A model generated the notes under the pieces. That model saw nothing but the letters and a program-made list of their open reading frames with translations, was not told the DNA's origin and did no database searches. A stretch of DNA of 64,000 nt from Nonomuraea wenchangensis (GTDB taxonomy: Bacteria > Actinomycetota > Actinomycetes > Streptosporangiales > Streptosporangiaceae): assembly GCF_900111685.1 (NCBI RefSeq), contig NZ_FOHX01000002.1, forward strand, positions 555,869-619,868, read 5' to 3'. The translations under genes and the position numbers were made by a program. Positions 23,367 to 31,797 of the stretch are shown here, one piece after another; positions within the stretch are counted from its first letter, which is position 1; each line of letters begins with the position of its first letter.

Positions 23367-25193
23367 ATGCCCGAGCGCGATCTTCACTATCTGGCCGAGC
23401 TGGCCGCACAACTACGTGTGGACTCCGTCCGCGCCGCCGCGGCCGCAGGCTCCGGCCACCCGACCTCGTCGATGTCCGCCGCCGACCTCATGGCGGTGCT
23501 GTTCGCCTGCCACCTCCGCTACGACTTCGCCGACCCCGGCAACCCGGCGAACGACCACCTGATCTTCTCCAAGGGGCACGCCTCCCCCCTCCTCTACTCC
23601 CTTTACAAGGCGGCCGGCGCCGTCGACGACGAGGAGCTGCTGACGTTCCGCAAGCGTGGCAGCCGGTTGGAGGGGCACCCCACCCCCCGCCTGCCCTGGG
23701 TGGACGTCGCCACGGGCTCCCTGGGCCAAGGGCTTCCCGTCGGCGTGGGGGTGGCGCTGGCCGCGCGGCTGGAACGGCTCCCGTACCGGGTGTGGGTGCT
23801 GTGCGGCGACAGTGAGCTGGCCGAGGGATCGATATGGGAGGCCGCCGAGCACGCCGGCGACGAGGGCCTGGCCAACCTCACCGTCATCGTGGACGTCAAC
23901 CGGCTCGGCCAGCGCGGCCCCACCCGGCACGGCTGGGACACCGGCGCCTACGCCCGCAGGTTCGGCGCGTTCGGCTGGCACACCATCGAGATCGACGGGC
24001 ACGATCCCGGACAGATCGACTTCGCGCTGTCCGACGCCTGCAACACCCGCAGGCGGCCCACCGTCATCCTGGCGAAGACCCGCAAGGGCGAGGGCGTGCT
24101 GGAGGTCGAGAACCGCGAGGGCGCGCACGGCAAGGCGCTGAAGGACCCGGACAAGGCCGTCGAGGAGCTGGGCGGCGTCCGGGACCTGCGGGTCGAGGTG
24201 CACCGGCCGGACGAGGCACCGGCCCCGTTCCGCTTCGACGACGGGGCGCTGGAGCTGCCGGCGTACAAGACCGGCGACTCGGTGGCCACGCGGACGGCGT
24301 ACGGGGAGGCGCTGGCGGCGCTCGGCGCGGCCAGGGGCGACGTGGTGGCCCTGGACGGCGAGGTGGGCGACTCGACCAAGACCGAGCTGTTCGCCGAGGC
24401 GTTCCCCGAGCGCTTCTTCCAGATGTACATCGCCGAGCAGCAGCTCGTCGCCGCCGCGGTCGGGCTGCAGGTGCGCGGGTGGAAGCCGTACGCGGCCACG
24501 TTCGCCGCGTTCCTGACCCGGGCCTACGACTTCGTCAGGATGGCCGGGGTGAGCGGGGCCTCGATCCGGCTGGTCGGCTCGCACGCGGGCGTGGCCATCG
24601 GCGAGGACGGGCCGTCCCAGATGGGGCTGGAGGACCTCGCCATGATGCGGCCCGTGCACGGCAGCACCGTGCTCTACCCCTGCGACGCCAACCAGGCGGC
24701 GGCGCTGGTCGCCGAGATGGCCGACCTGGAGGGCGTGTCCTACCTGCGCACCACGCGCGGCGCCACGCCGGTGATCTACGAGCCGGGCGAGCGCTTCCCC
24801 GTGGGCGGCTCGCGGGTGCTGCGCCGTTCGGCGGAGGACCGGGTCACGATCGTCGCGGCCGGGGTGACCGTCCACGAGGCGCTGGCGGCGGCCGACGAGC
24901 TGGCCGCGGCCGACGTCCCGGTCGGGGTGATCGACCTCTACTCGATCAAGCCGGTCGACGCGGCGGCGCTGGCCGAGGCGGCCACCACCACCGGCAACCT
25001 GATCACGGTCGAGGACCACCGGCTGGAGGGCGGGCTCGGCGACGCCGTGCTGGAGGCCGTCAGCGAGCTCGGCCCCCGGGTGGTCCAGCTCGGGGTGTCC
25101 GGGCTGCCCGCCTCGGCGACGCCGGAGGAACAACTGGCCGACGCACGCATTGACCGCCGCGCCATTGTCGCGGCGGTCAAGCGATTGTTGTGA
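23367..25193 (+). CDS. Transketolase
   Basis: A 608-residue transketolase. GHPTSSMSAADLMAVLFACH and the thiamine-diphosphate motif CGDSELAEGSIWEAAEHAG...IVDVNR fill the N-terminal half; the pyrimidine domain has the Glu in YIAEQQLVAAAVG. It is shorter than housekeeping TktA (about 690-700) and closer to the truncated transketolase-like group. It transfers a two-carbon ketol unit in the pentose-phosphate pathway. Its location behind a SigB-like promoter, away from other pentose-phosphate genes, suggests a secondary, stress-induced copy. GAGGAGG gives a strong ribosome-binding site. Confidence 0.9.
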   Translation: MPERDLHYLAELAAQLRVDSVRAAAAAGSGHPTSSMSAADLMAVLFACHLRYDFADPGNPANDHLIFSKGHASPLLYSLYKAAGAVDDEELLTFRKRGSRLEGHPTPRLPWVDVATGSLGQGLPVGVGVALAARLERLPYRVWVLCGDSELAEGSIWEAAEHAGDEGLANLTVIVDVNRLGQRGPTRHGWDTGAYARRFGAFGWHTIEIDGHDPGQIDFALSDACNTRRRPTVILAKTRKGEGVLEVENREGAHGKALKDPDKAVEELGGVRDLRVEVHRPDEAPAPFRFDDGALELPAYKTGDSVATRTAYGEALAALGAARGDVVALDGEVGDSTKTELFAEAFPERFFQMYIAEQQLVAAAVGLQVRGWKPYAATFAAFLTRAYDFVRMAGVSGASIRLVGSHAGVAIGEDGPSQMGLEDLAMMRPVHGSTVLYPCDANQAAALVAEMADLEGVSYLRTTRGATPVIYEPGERFPVGGSRVLRRSAEDRVTIVAAGVTVHEALAAADELAAADVPVGVIDLYSIKPVDAAALAEAATTTGNLITVEDHRLEGGLGDAVLEAVSELGPRVVQLGVSGLPASATPEEQLADARIDRRAIVAAVKRLL

Positions 25194-25214
25194 TCAGGCC
25201 CGGTGGGCGGAGGG

Positions 25215-25598
25215 TCACCGCGATTTCGCGGTGGCCTTCCTGTTGGCCTTCTTGATGGCCTCGACCAGCTCCTTCTTGTTCATCTTGGACCGGCCGGGCA
25301 CGTCCAGCCGCTTCGCCACGTCTTGCAGGTGCTCCTTGCTGGCGTTGGCGTCGACGCCTTCGGCCGTGCGGCCGGACCGGTCCGTCGCGCCCTTGTCGGA
25401 CGGACCCTTCTCGGACTTCGGCTCCCAGTGGTCGCCGACCTTCTCGAAGGAGTGCTTCAACGCGGCGAACGCGGTCATATGAGCGCGCCGGCCCTCTCCG
25501 TACTCCTCCACGGCGCTGTCGTGCGCCTTGATCCAGGTGCGCTGCGCCTTCTTCGGTGAACGCTTGATGGTCGACGGCAGCTCTTCGACTCCCGGCAT
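25215..25598 (-). CDS. ChaB-family protein with Rho N-terminal-like tail
   Basis: A 127-residue protein. The N-terminal ChaB domain (LPSTIKRSPKKAQRTWIKAH...AVEEYG, residues 7-35) is followed by AFAALKHSF, a charged linker and a C-terminal SAP/Rho-N-like helix-turn (LDVPGRSKMNKKELVEAIKK). ChaB proteins are linked to cation-transport regulation or stress; Rho-N tails bind nucleic acid. It is 13 bases downstream of DUF6458 and probably in the same operon. Confidence 0.85.
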   Translation of the reverse strand: MPGVEELPSTIKRSPKKAQRTWIKAHDSAVEEYGEGRRAHMTAFAALKHSFEKVGDHWEPKSEKGPSDKGATDRSGRTAEGVDANASKEHLQDVAKRLDVPGRSKMNKKELVEAIKKANRKATAKSR

Positions 25599-25611
25599 TC
25601 CCTTTCACCTC

Positions 25612-25893
25612 CTACAGGGGCGGCTCGTCGTAGCGGCGGCGTTCCTCGTACACGGTGGTGCGGCGGGTCTCCGGCTCCGCGACGATGTCGTGACGGTGCA
25701 CCGGTTCGTCGATCGGACCGACCGCCCTGCGGGTTACGGTGATCCGGTAGATGCCGAACAGGAGACCGACCAGACCGCCGAGCATGAGGATGACCCCCAC
25801 CACGTTGATGTCGAGACCGGCGAGGTCGAACTCGACGGCCCAGGTGAGGATCGCCCCGAGCATGATGAGGATGATGCTTCCGGCGATGGTCAT
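25612..25893 (-). CDS. DUF6458-family two-helix membrane protein
   Basis: A 93-residue protein beginning MTIAGSIILIMLGAILTWAV after AAGGAGGT, an excellent ribosome-binding site that fixes the start. Two hydrophobic helices (residues about 3-21 and 28-48) surround FDLAGLDINVVG, the family signature; a charged tail follows. These proteins are widespread in actinobacteria and often stress induced. The function is unknown. Confidence 0.85.
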   Translation of the reverse strand: MTIAGSIILIMLGAILTWAVEFDLAGLDINVVGVILMLGGLVGLLFGIYRITVTRRAVGPIDEPVHRHDIVAEPETRRTTVYEERRRYDEPPL

Positions 25894-25922
25894 CTGATTT
25901 ACCTCCTTGACACGAGGAACTT

Positions 25923-25946
25923 CTATCCACATGTCGAAAAACAAAC
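25923..25946 (-). promoter_or_regulatory. SigB-like promoter of the DUF6458-ChaB operon
   Basis: Minus strand: GTTT (25946-25943), 14 bases, GGATAG (25928-25923), 29 bases before the ATG. It overlaps the start of the divergent kinase gene. Confidence 0.5.
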
Positions 25947-26434
25947 CAGTCGTGGTGATCGGGCTGATGGGATCGGGTAAGACCACCGCCGGCCGACTCA
26001 TCGCGGACGCCCTCCACCTCCCCCTGAGCGACAGCGACCCCTTCCTCCGATCCCGCTATGGCGGCACCGCCAAGGAGATCGTCGCCCGCGACGGCGCCGA
26101 CGTCCTCCACCGTTACGAGGCCCAGCACGTCCTGATCGAGCTGGCCGGCGAGCCCAAGGTGATCGCGGCCGCCGCCAGCACCGTCGAGGACCCCGAGGTG
26201 CGCACGGCGCTGCGCGAGGTGTTCGTGGTGTGGGTGGACGCCGACGACGCCGTCCTCGCCGAACGCATGAAGTCGGGCGACCACCGCCCCGGCTTCGACC
26301 CCAAGGTGATGCGAGCCCGGCGCGAGCCCTACTTCAAGGAGATCGCCGACGTGCGCTGCGACGTGGGCGTCCTGCGGCCGGAGCAGGTGCGCGACGAGGT
26401 GCTGAGGGAGTTGCGCTCGCGCGGCCTGGCATAA
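25931..26434 (+). CDS. Shikimate-kinase-like P-loop kinase
   Basis: A 167-residue kinase from ATG 25931. VVIGLMGSGKTTAGRLIADA (residues 8-27) is a Walker A of shikimate/gluconate kinase type; PLSDSDPFLRSR gives the DxD motif and YGGTAKEIVARDGADVLHRYE the region equivalent to the substrate-binding GE..FR..E of AroK. The FR is replaced by HR, and no aro genes are adjacent, so the name rests on fold rather than substrate. A terminator follows. Confidence 0.75.
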   Translation: MSKNKPVVVIGLMGSGKTTAGRLIADALHLPLSDSDPFLRSRYGGTAKEIVARDGADVLHRYEAQHVLIELAGEPKVIAAAASTVEDPEVRTALREVFVVWVDADDAVLAERMKSGDHRPGFDPKVMRARREPYFKEIADVRCDVGVLRPEQVRDEVLRELRSRGLA

Positions 26435-26449
26435 TGATCATGACACATG

Positions 26450-26474
26450 GGCCCCCCGAGGCGCGCGGGGGGCC
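26450..26474 (+). terminator. Terminator after the shikimate-kinase-like gene
   Basis: GGCCCCCCG (26450-26458) and CGGGGGGCC (26466-26474) form a perfect 9-base stem with a 7-base loop 15 bases after the stop. Confidence 0.7.
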
Positions 26475-26525
26475 TGTGGCGTCCCTCTCGTCAACCATCC
26501 ACGCGCGCCACGCATCTAAACGCTA

Positions 26526-29500
26526 GTGACTATGCGCTTGGTGCCCGGCGACCCGGAACAGCTTGGCGGCTTCTGGCTGGCGGGCCGGCTCGGCGCGGGC
26601 GGGCGCGGGGTCGTCTACGACGCCTACGACGACGACGGCCGCCGCCACGTCGTCACCGTGCCGCGCGGCGAGGCCCCCGGCCGGCGCTACGAGCGCGTCT
26701 CGTGCCCCCGGCTGGCCGAGGTGGTCGCGGTCGGCGTGGACGGCGAGGTCCCCTACGTGGTCGCCGAATACGTCGACGGCCCCGACCTGCGGCGCGCGGT
26801 CGAGCTGCACGGCCCGTACGCGGGCGAGGAGCTGCTCGCGCTGGCCGACGCCCTCGGCACGGCGCTGGAGGCGCTGCACGCGGCGGGCCTGACGCACCGC
26901 GGGCTCAACCCGGAGAGCGTGCTGCTGGCGGCCGACGGCCCCAAGGTCATCGAGCTGGGGCTGCCCGCCGCCGGAGCCGTGGACGGCACCTTCACCTACC
27001 TCGCGCCCGAGACGCTGACCTGCGGGGAGGCGGGGGCCGCGGCAGACGTGTTCGCGTGGGGGGCGGTGGTGCTCTTCGCGGCCACCGGGCACGACCCGTT
27101 CGCCGGGCAGAGCCTGGGCGGGGTGATGCACCGGCTGCTGACCGTCGACCCCGACCTGAGCGTCCTGCCCGCCGGGCTGCGCGAGCTGGTCGGCGGCGCG
27201 CTGGCCAAGGACCCGGCCGAGCGGCCCGAGGCGTCCCGGCTGCGGATCGGCGGCTCCGTGGCGCTGCGCCCGCCCGAGGGGCACTCCGGGCCGCGTTCGC
27301 TCGGGGAACGCGCGGAGGAGGCTTACCAGTCGCTCACCCCCGCCCAGCAGGAGCAGGTGCCCAGCCTGCTGCTGCGGCTGCTCGACGGCGACAGCCCGCA
27401 CGACGAGGGGGACGTGCTGGGCCCGCTCCTCGCCGCCGGGCTGGTGGTGCGCCGCAGCGTGCGCGTGCCGCCCGCGGAGACCCCCGTCGGGAAGCTGGTC
27501 GCGGTCGGCGACGGGCGGGTGGCCCCGGCCAGCGCCGCGCTCTACCGGGCCTGGCCCCGGCTGCGCGGCTGGGTGGCCGACGAGCGCGAGAGCCTGCCCG
27601 TGCTGCGGAGCATCCGCGAGTCCGCCGGGCGCTGGTCGGCGCACCGGCGCGGGCGCGGCCACCTGCTGCGGGGCGAAGCGCTCGACACCGCGCTCGGCTG
27701 GGCCGCCGTCAAACGCCGCCACCTGCGGCTGAGCCAGCTCGAACGGGACTTCCTCGCGGGCAGCGTCGCCCTGTCCAAGCAGCGCAGGAGGCTGCTGGTG
27801 CCGGGGCTCGGCGCGGTCGCCGGGGTGCTGGCCGTCGCGGTGTCAATGGCGGTGGTGTCCGTACTGGGGCAGCACGAGCTGCGCGGACAGCTCGTGGAGG
27901 CGAACGCGCGGGCGGTCGCGGCGCGGGCGGAGGCACTCCGGTCGTCGGATCCGCGCACCGCGATGCGGCTGAGCGTGGCCGCCTGGCGGCTGTCGCCGGT
28001 GTTCGAGGCGCGGGCCGCGTTGCAGGCCTCGCTCGTCCAGCCGGAGCTGGGCGTCTTCACCGATCCCGCGCCCGACTCGCGGGCCCGCTACCTGCTGCGC
28101 GGGGACGAGCTTCTCAAGTGGGACGCCGACGGCGTGACCGTGTGGGACGTCGTCGCCGGGCGGCAGACAGCCCTCCACGCGCTGCCGCCGGGCAACCCGG
28201 CGCTGAGCGACGACGGGCGCTTCGCCGAGGGCGTGGACGGGCGGCCGTTCGAGGTCGCCACCGGCCGGACGCCGGGCGACACCGCCGCGTACGTGATCAG
28301 CCGGGGCGACCGCACCCGCGTGTACCGGGGCGGGCGGGTGCTGCTGGAGGTCACCGGCCGCGAGGTGGCGCTGTCCCCGGACGGGACGCGGGCGGCGCTC
28401 TCGCTCCCCGACGGGCGGGTGGAGCTGTGGGAGCTGGCCGGACGCACCCGTACGGCCACCGTCACGGTCCGGCCGCCCCGGACCTCGGGGCCGGCGGCGC
28501 CGCCGATGGCGTTCAGCCCGGACGGGCGGCTGCTGGCGGTCGCGGGACGGGCCGGCGTCACCCTCGTGGACACCCTGGCGTCCGTCACCGGCCCACTGAC
28601 CCCGGACCCCGCGCCCAAGGTCACCAGCGCACTGCCCCCGACCCCTGCCCCCGACGCCACCAGCGCACTGCCCCCGACCCCCGCCCCCGACGCCACCGGT
28701 CCGCTGCCCTCGACCTCCGCCCCCACCGGCCGGCTGTCCAGGGACGCGCATCCCACCGAGCCGCCGGCTCCGGACGCCAGGGACGCGCGGGACCCCGAGG
28801 CCGGGGGCGGGCGCGCGGGGAGCCCGTCGGGCCGGGTGGACACGGCCGCTCCGTCCGGCGCGCCCGTCTTCAGCCCCGACGGCCGCCTGCTCGCCCTCCC
28901 CGGCGCCGGCGAGGTGCGGGTCTGGAACGTCGCCGAGCGCCGCCTGTCCGGCTCCTACCCCCTCCGCGACCCCCAGCCCGGCCTCACCTTCTCCGCCGAC
29001 GGCCACTGCCTGCGCTACCTGAGCGGCACCGGTTCGGTGGTCTCGCTGGACGTGTCCGGCCTGCCGGTCCCGTCGGGGGCGCGCGAGGCGGCGGCGTTCT
29101 CCGGCAACGGCAAGGTGGCCGCCAAGGCGGTCGGCGACGGGATCGAGGTCACCGACACCGAGGACCGTACGAAAGTGGGCAGGATCGAGGCCGACGGCGA
29201 CCTGGCGTTCGACGTGAGCGGCAGGCTGCTGGCCGTCGCCGACGACCCGGTGACCGTCTGGCGGGTGCCGGACGGCGAGCTGGTCAGCTCCGTGGACGCG
29301 GGCGGCGACGTCCTGGCCGTGGCACTCTCCCCCAAGGGCGACCTGCTGGCCACCACGCGCGGCCGGACCCTGGAGACGTGGGACGTCCGGACGGGCCGCC
29401 GCGTCAGGGTGTACGAGGGCGCGGGCGAGCCGGCACTCGCCTTCAGCCCGGACGGCGCGACCCTGGCCGCTGGATCCACCCTGCTCGACCTGCGTACCGG

Positions 29501-29990
29501 CCGGGTGACCCTGCTGGACCTGCGGACCGGCACGCCCGGCGGGGCCACGTCCGACGCGCCGGTGCCGACCGCGCTCGCCTACTCCCCTGACGGCCGCACG
29601 CTGGCGTTCGGCCTGGACGGCGGCCGGGTGCTGCTCTGGGACACCCGCGAGCGCGAGCGCATCGGCACGATCGGGACGGGCACCTCGGCCGTCGGCGCGC
29701 TGCGCTTCTCCCCCAAGGGCGATCTGCTCGCCGTCGAGGCGGCCCGTACGACGCTCTGGGACGTGCGCACGCTGCGCGAGGTCGGGCAGGTCGCCTCGTG
29801 GACGTCGGGGCTCGCCTTCAGCCCCGACGGCAAGCGGCTGCGCGGCGTGGCGCTGGACGGCACCGTACGCGAGAGCCCCGTGGATCCGTCGCTGGCCGCG
29901 CGGGAGGTGTGCGACCGGGCGGGCGGGCCGCTGAGCCGGGCGGAGTGGTCGCGGCTGATCCCGGAGAGCGGCTACCGGGACGTGTGCTGA
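26526..29990 (+). CDS. Membrane pseudokinase with WD40-repeat C-terminus
   Basis: A 1154-residue protein. Residues about 15-245 have the shape of a Ser/Thr kinase (LGAGGRGVVYDAYDDDG glycine loop, APETLTCGEAGAAADVFAWG) but key residues are gone: the VAIK Lys (HVVTVPRG), the HRD Asp (THRGLNPES) and the DFG (IELGLPA). A linker domain (LTPAQQEQVPSLLLRLLDGD) resembles that of nSTAND-type proteins. A transmembrane helix (about 423-443) is followed by WD40-like blades with repeated FSPDG. A Pro-rich stretch holds three 12-residue repeats. It likely senses or scaffolds. GTG 26526 or ATG 26532 may start it. Convergent with an intact kinase. Confidence 0.88.
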   Translation: MTMRLVPGDPEQLGGFWLAGRLGAGGRGVVYDAYDDDGRRHVVTVPRGEAPGRRYERVSCPRLAEVVAVGVDGEVPYVVAEYVDGPDLRRAVELHGPYAGEELLALADALGTALEALHAAGLTHRGLNPESVLLAADGPKVIELGLPAAGAVDGTFTYLAPETLTCGEAGAAADVFAWGAVVLFAATGHDPFAGQSLGGVMHRLLTVDPDLSVLPAGLRELVGGALAKDPAERPEASRLRIGGSVALRPPEGHSGPRSLGERAEEAYQSLTPAQQEQVPSLLLRLLDGDSPHDEGDVLGPLLAAGLVVRRSVRVPPAETPVGKLVAVGDGRVAPASAALYRAWPRLRGWVADERESLPVLRSIRESAGRWSAHRRGRGHLLRGEALDTALGWAAVKRRHLRLSQLERDFLAGSVALSKQRRRLLVPGLGAVAGVLAVAVSMAVVSVLGQHELRGQLVEANARAVAARAEALRSSDPRTAMRLSVAAWRLSPVFEARAALQASLVQPELGVFTDPAPDSRARYLLRGDELLKWDADGVTVWDVVAGRQTALHALPPGNPALSDDGRFAEGVDGRPFEVATGRTPGDTAAYVISRGDRTRVYRGGRVLLEVTGREVALSPDGTRAALSLPDGRVELWELAGRTRTATVTVRPPRTSGPAAPPMAFSPDGRLLAVAGRAGVTLVDTLASVTGPLTPDPAPKVTSALPPTPAPDATSALPPTPAPDATGPLPSTSAPTGRLSRDAHPTEPPAPDARDARDPEAGGGRAGSPSGRVDTAAPSGAPVFSPDGRLLALPGAGEVRVWNVAERRLSGSYPLRDPQPGLTFSADGHCLRYLSGTGSVVSLDVSGLPVPSGAREAAAFSGNGKVAAKAVGDGIEVTDTEDRTKVGRIEADGDLAFDVSGRLLAVADDPVTVWRVPDGELVSSVDAGGDVLAVALSPKGDLLATTRGRTLETWDVRTGRRVRVYEGAGEPALAFSPDGATLAAGSTLLDLRTGRVTLLDLRTGTPGGATSDAPVPTALAYSPDGRTLAFGLDGGRVLLWDTRERERIGTIGTGTSAVGALRFSPKGDLLAVEAARTTLWDVRTLREVGQVASWTSGLAFSPDGKRLRGVALDGTVRESPVDPSLAAREVCDRAGGPLSRAEWSRLIPESGYRDVC
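28620..28727 (+). repeat. Three tandem 36-base repeats in the WD40 protein
   Basis: Units at 28620-28655, 28656-28691 and 28692-28727 encode VTSALPPTPAPD, ATSALPPTPAPD and the degenerate ATGPLPSTSAPT. The first two differ at few bases. They form a flexible Pro/Thr-rich linker between WD40 blades and could vary in copy number. Confidence 0.85.
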
Positions 29991-30006
29991 CCCGCGCCGG
30001 GGTCAG
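29987..30006. terminator. Shared terminator hairpin holding both stop codons
   Basis: CTGACCC (29987-29993), loop GCGCCG, GGGTCAG (30000-30006). The left arm contains the TGA of the pseudokinase gene and the right arm the stop of the convergent kinase gene. Confidence 0.55.
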
Positions 30007-31643
30007 TCGTGCGGGTAGAGCCTCAGCACCTTGCCTTTGACGTCGGCGACCAGGTAGCCGCCGCGCTGGTGGTCGTCGCTGACGTAGACGCGCAGGATCG
30101 GGCGGTGGTCGGTGGAGAAGGAGTCGGGGCCCACGATCAGGTAGCGGGACGTGATCTTGGCCACGCCGAGGTCCTTGTCGGCCTTCCTGAGCAGGGCGGG
30201 GAGGGCGTTCCAGTCGTATTTGCCGAGGTCCACGATGGGGCCGTCGATCTCTCTGCCGAAGCCGGGCGACAGGGTGACGTTGCCGTTGCGGTAGTCGTAG
30301 CGCTCGGAGACCTCCGGGTCCTCCTTGTTCGGGGCCTCGATGGCGGCGTACGTCGGGTAGACCGTCAGGTCGGCGACCTTGCTGCCGCCGATGGCCGGCT
30401 TCAGCTTGGCGATCATGGCCCGCATGCCGTCGGGGGTGAGCAGGTTCTCCTGCACGGGCTCGGCCTCGCCGGTCGAGGTCTGCTCGGGGTTGGCCTCCTC
30501 GGTGTCCCCGGTTTCCTCGCTGGTCTGCGGGGTGCGGGTCTGCAGGGCCTGCGTGGTCGGGCGGCCGTCCGTGGTGGGCCCGCCGTCGCCGGTGGCGTCG
30601 TCCAGGGGGAGGAAGCGCCAGGCCAGGACGCCCACCACCGCCACGGCCGCCACCGTGGCCGCGCCGATCGCGTTGCGGACGCCGCGGCCGGAACGCCGGG
30701 AGCGCACGGTGTCCTTCTCCGGCACGGGCCTCGCGTCGTACGGGGGCGGCGTGGGGGCGTACCCGTACGGTAAGCCGCCCTGCACGGGGCCGGTGGCGAC
30801 CGGGGGCGGGCCCGGCGCTCCCGCGGCCGTGGCCAGCATGCGGTCCAGGAGCTCCGGGTGCGGGCGGGCGCGCGGGTCGCGCTGGAGCAGGGCCTGGAGC
30901 ACCGGGGTCAGCGGCCCGGCCCGCTCCGCCGGCGGCACCGGCTGGTTGAGCACGGCGGCCAGCGTCGCCAGCGGGGTGGCCCGGCGCATCGGGTGCCGTC
31001 CCTCGACGGCGACGTACAGGAGCATGCCGAGCGACCACAGGTCGGAGGCCGGATCCCCCTCGTGGCCGTTGATGCGCTCGGGCGCCATGTACTCGGGCGA
31101 GCCGATGAACGACCCGGTGGCCGTCAGGCTCGTGGACTCGCGTACGGCCGCGATGCCGAAGTCGGTGAGCACCGACCCGCCGTCCTCGCGCAGCAGCACG
31201 TTGGCGGGCTTGACGTCGCGGTGCTGGATGCCGACGGCGTGCGCGGCCCGCAGCGCGGACAGCACCTCCCGCCCGAGCCTGGCCGCCTCGGCGGGCGTCA
31301 TCGGGCCGCGCTGGAGGCGGTCCTGCAGCGAGCCGCCGGTGACCAGCTCCATCACCAGCCACGGATAGGCGTGCTCGCCGGGATCGACGATGTGGTGGAT
31401 GGTGACGACGTGCGGGTGGTTGAGCCGGGCCAGCGCGCGGGCCTCGCGCAGGACGCGGGCGCGCAGGTCGGCCGCGGCGGCGGGGTCGCGGGCGTCGTCG
31501 TAGGCGGGGTCGGGCGGGCGGACCTCCTTGAGCGCGACCTCGCGGTGCAGGGCCACGTCGCGGGCGCGCCACACCAGGCCCATGCCCCCGCCGCCGAGCC
31601 GCTCCAGCAGCTCGAAACGGCCGTCGATCACCCGATTCTGCAT
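30003..31643 (-). CDS. PknB-type transmembrane Ser/Thr protein kinase
   Basis: A 546-residue receptor-like kinase. The catalytic domain (about residues 10-270) is intact: [16 protein letters not shown] (Lys39), [17 protein letters not shown] and APE ([12 protein letters not shown]). A Pro-rich juxtamembrane segment leads to one transmembrane helix ([21 protein letters not shown], about 344-364), and the remaining 180 residues are extracellular with no PASTA repeats; Thr/Glu-rich linker then a compact domain of unknown ligand. Expected to phosphorylate cytoplasmic regulators. It converges on the pseudokinase gene, so the two may work in one signalling path. Confidence 0.94.
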   Translation of the reverse strand: MQNRVIDGRFELLERLGGGGMGLVWRARDVALHREVALKEVRPPDPAYDDARDPAAAADLRARVLREARALARLNHPHVVTIHHIVDPGEHAYPWLVMELVTGGSLQDRLQRGPMTPAEAARLGREVLSALRAAHAVGIQHRDVKPANVLLREDGGSVLTDFGIAAVRESTSLTATGSFIGSPEYMAPERINGHEGDPASDLWSLGMLLYVAVEGRHPMRRATPLATLAAVLNQPVPPAERAGPLTPVLQALLQRDPRARPHPELLDRMLATAAGAPGPPPVATGPVQGGLPYGYAPTPPPYDARPVPEKDTVRSRRSGRGVRNAIGAATVAAVAVVGVLAWRFLPLDDATGDGGPTTDGRPTTQALQTRTPQTSEETGDTEEANPEQTSTGEAEPVQENLLTPDGMRAMIAKLKPAIGGSKVADLTVYPTYAAIEAPNKEDPEVSERYDYRNGNVTLSPGFGREIDGPIVDLGKYDWNALPALLRKADKDLGVAKITSRYLIVGPDSFSTDHRPILRVYVSDDHQRGGYLVADVKGKVLRLYPHD

Positions 31644-31797
31644 GAGGAGCAGCGTAGGGCCGCCACGCTCCTCCCGTCATCACGGCCGTCACCGCCTCCG
31701 CCGCCGGACGCCGGGGCCGTGGGCCCGCGGAATTCACATAAAGCAAAGGAGTCATTGCGGCCTGTGATCGACCGCGATTGCCCCTACCTTTGTCCTC

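Noticed and set aside
26447-29590. A 1047-codon open frame overlapping the pseudokinase
   Set aside because: Arg/Gly/Ala-rich sequence without domains, a frame-shifted shadow of the WD40 protein.
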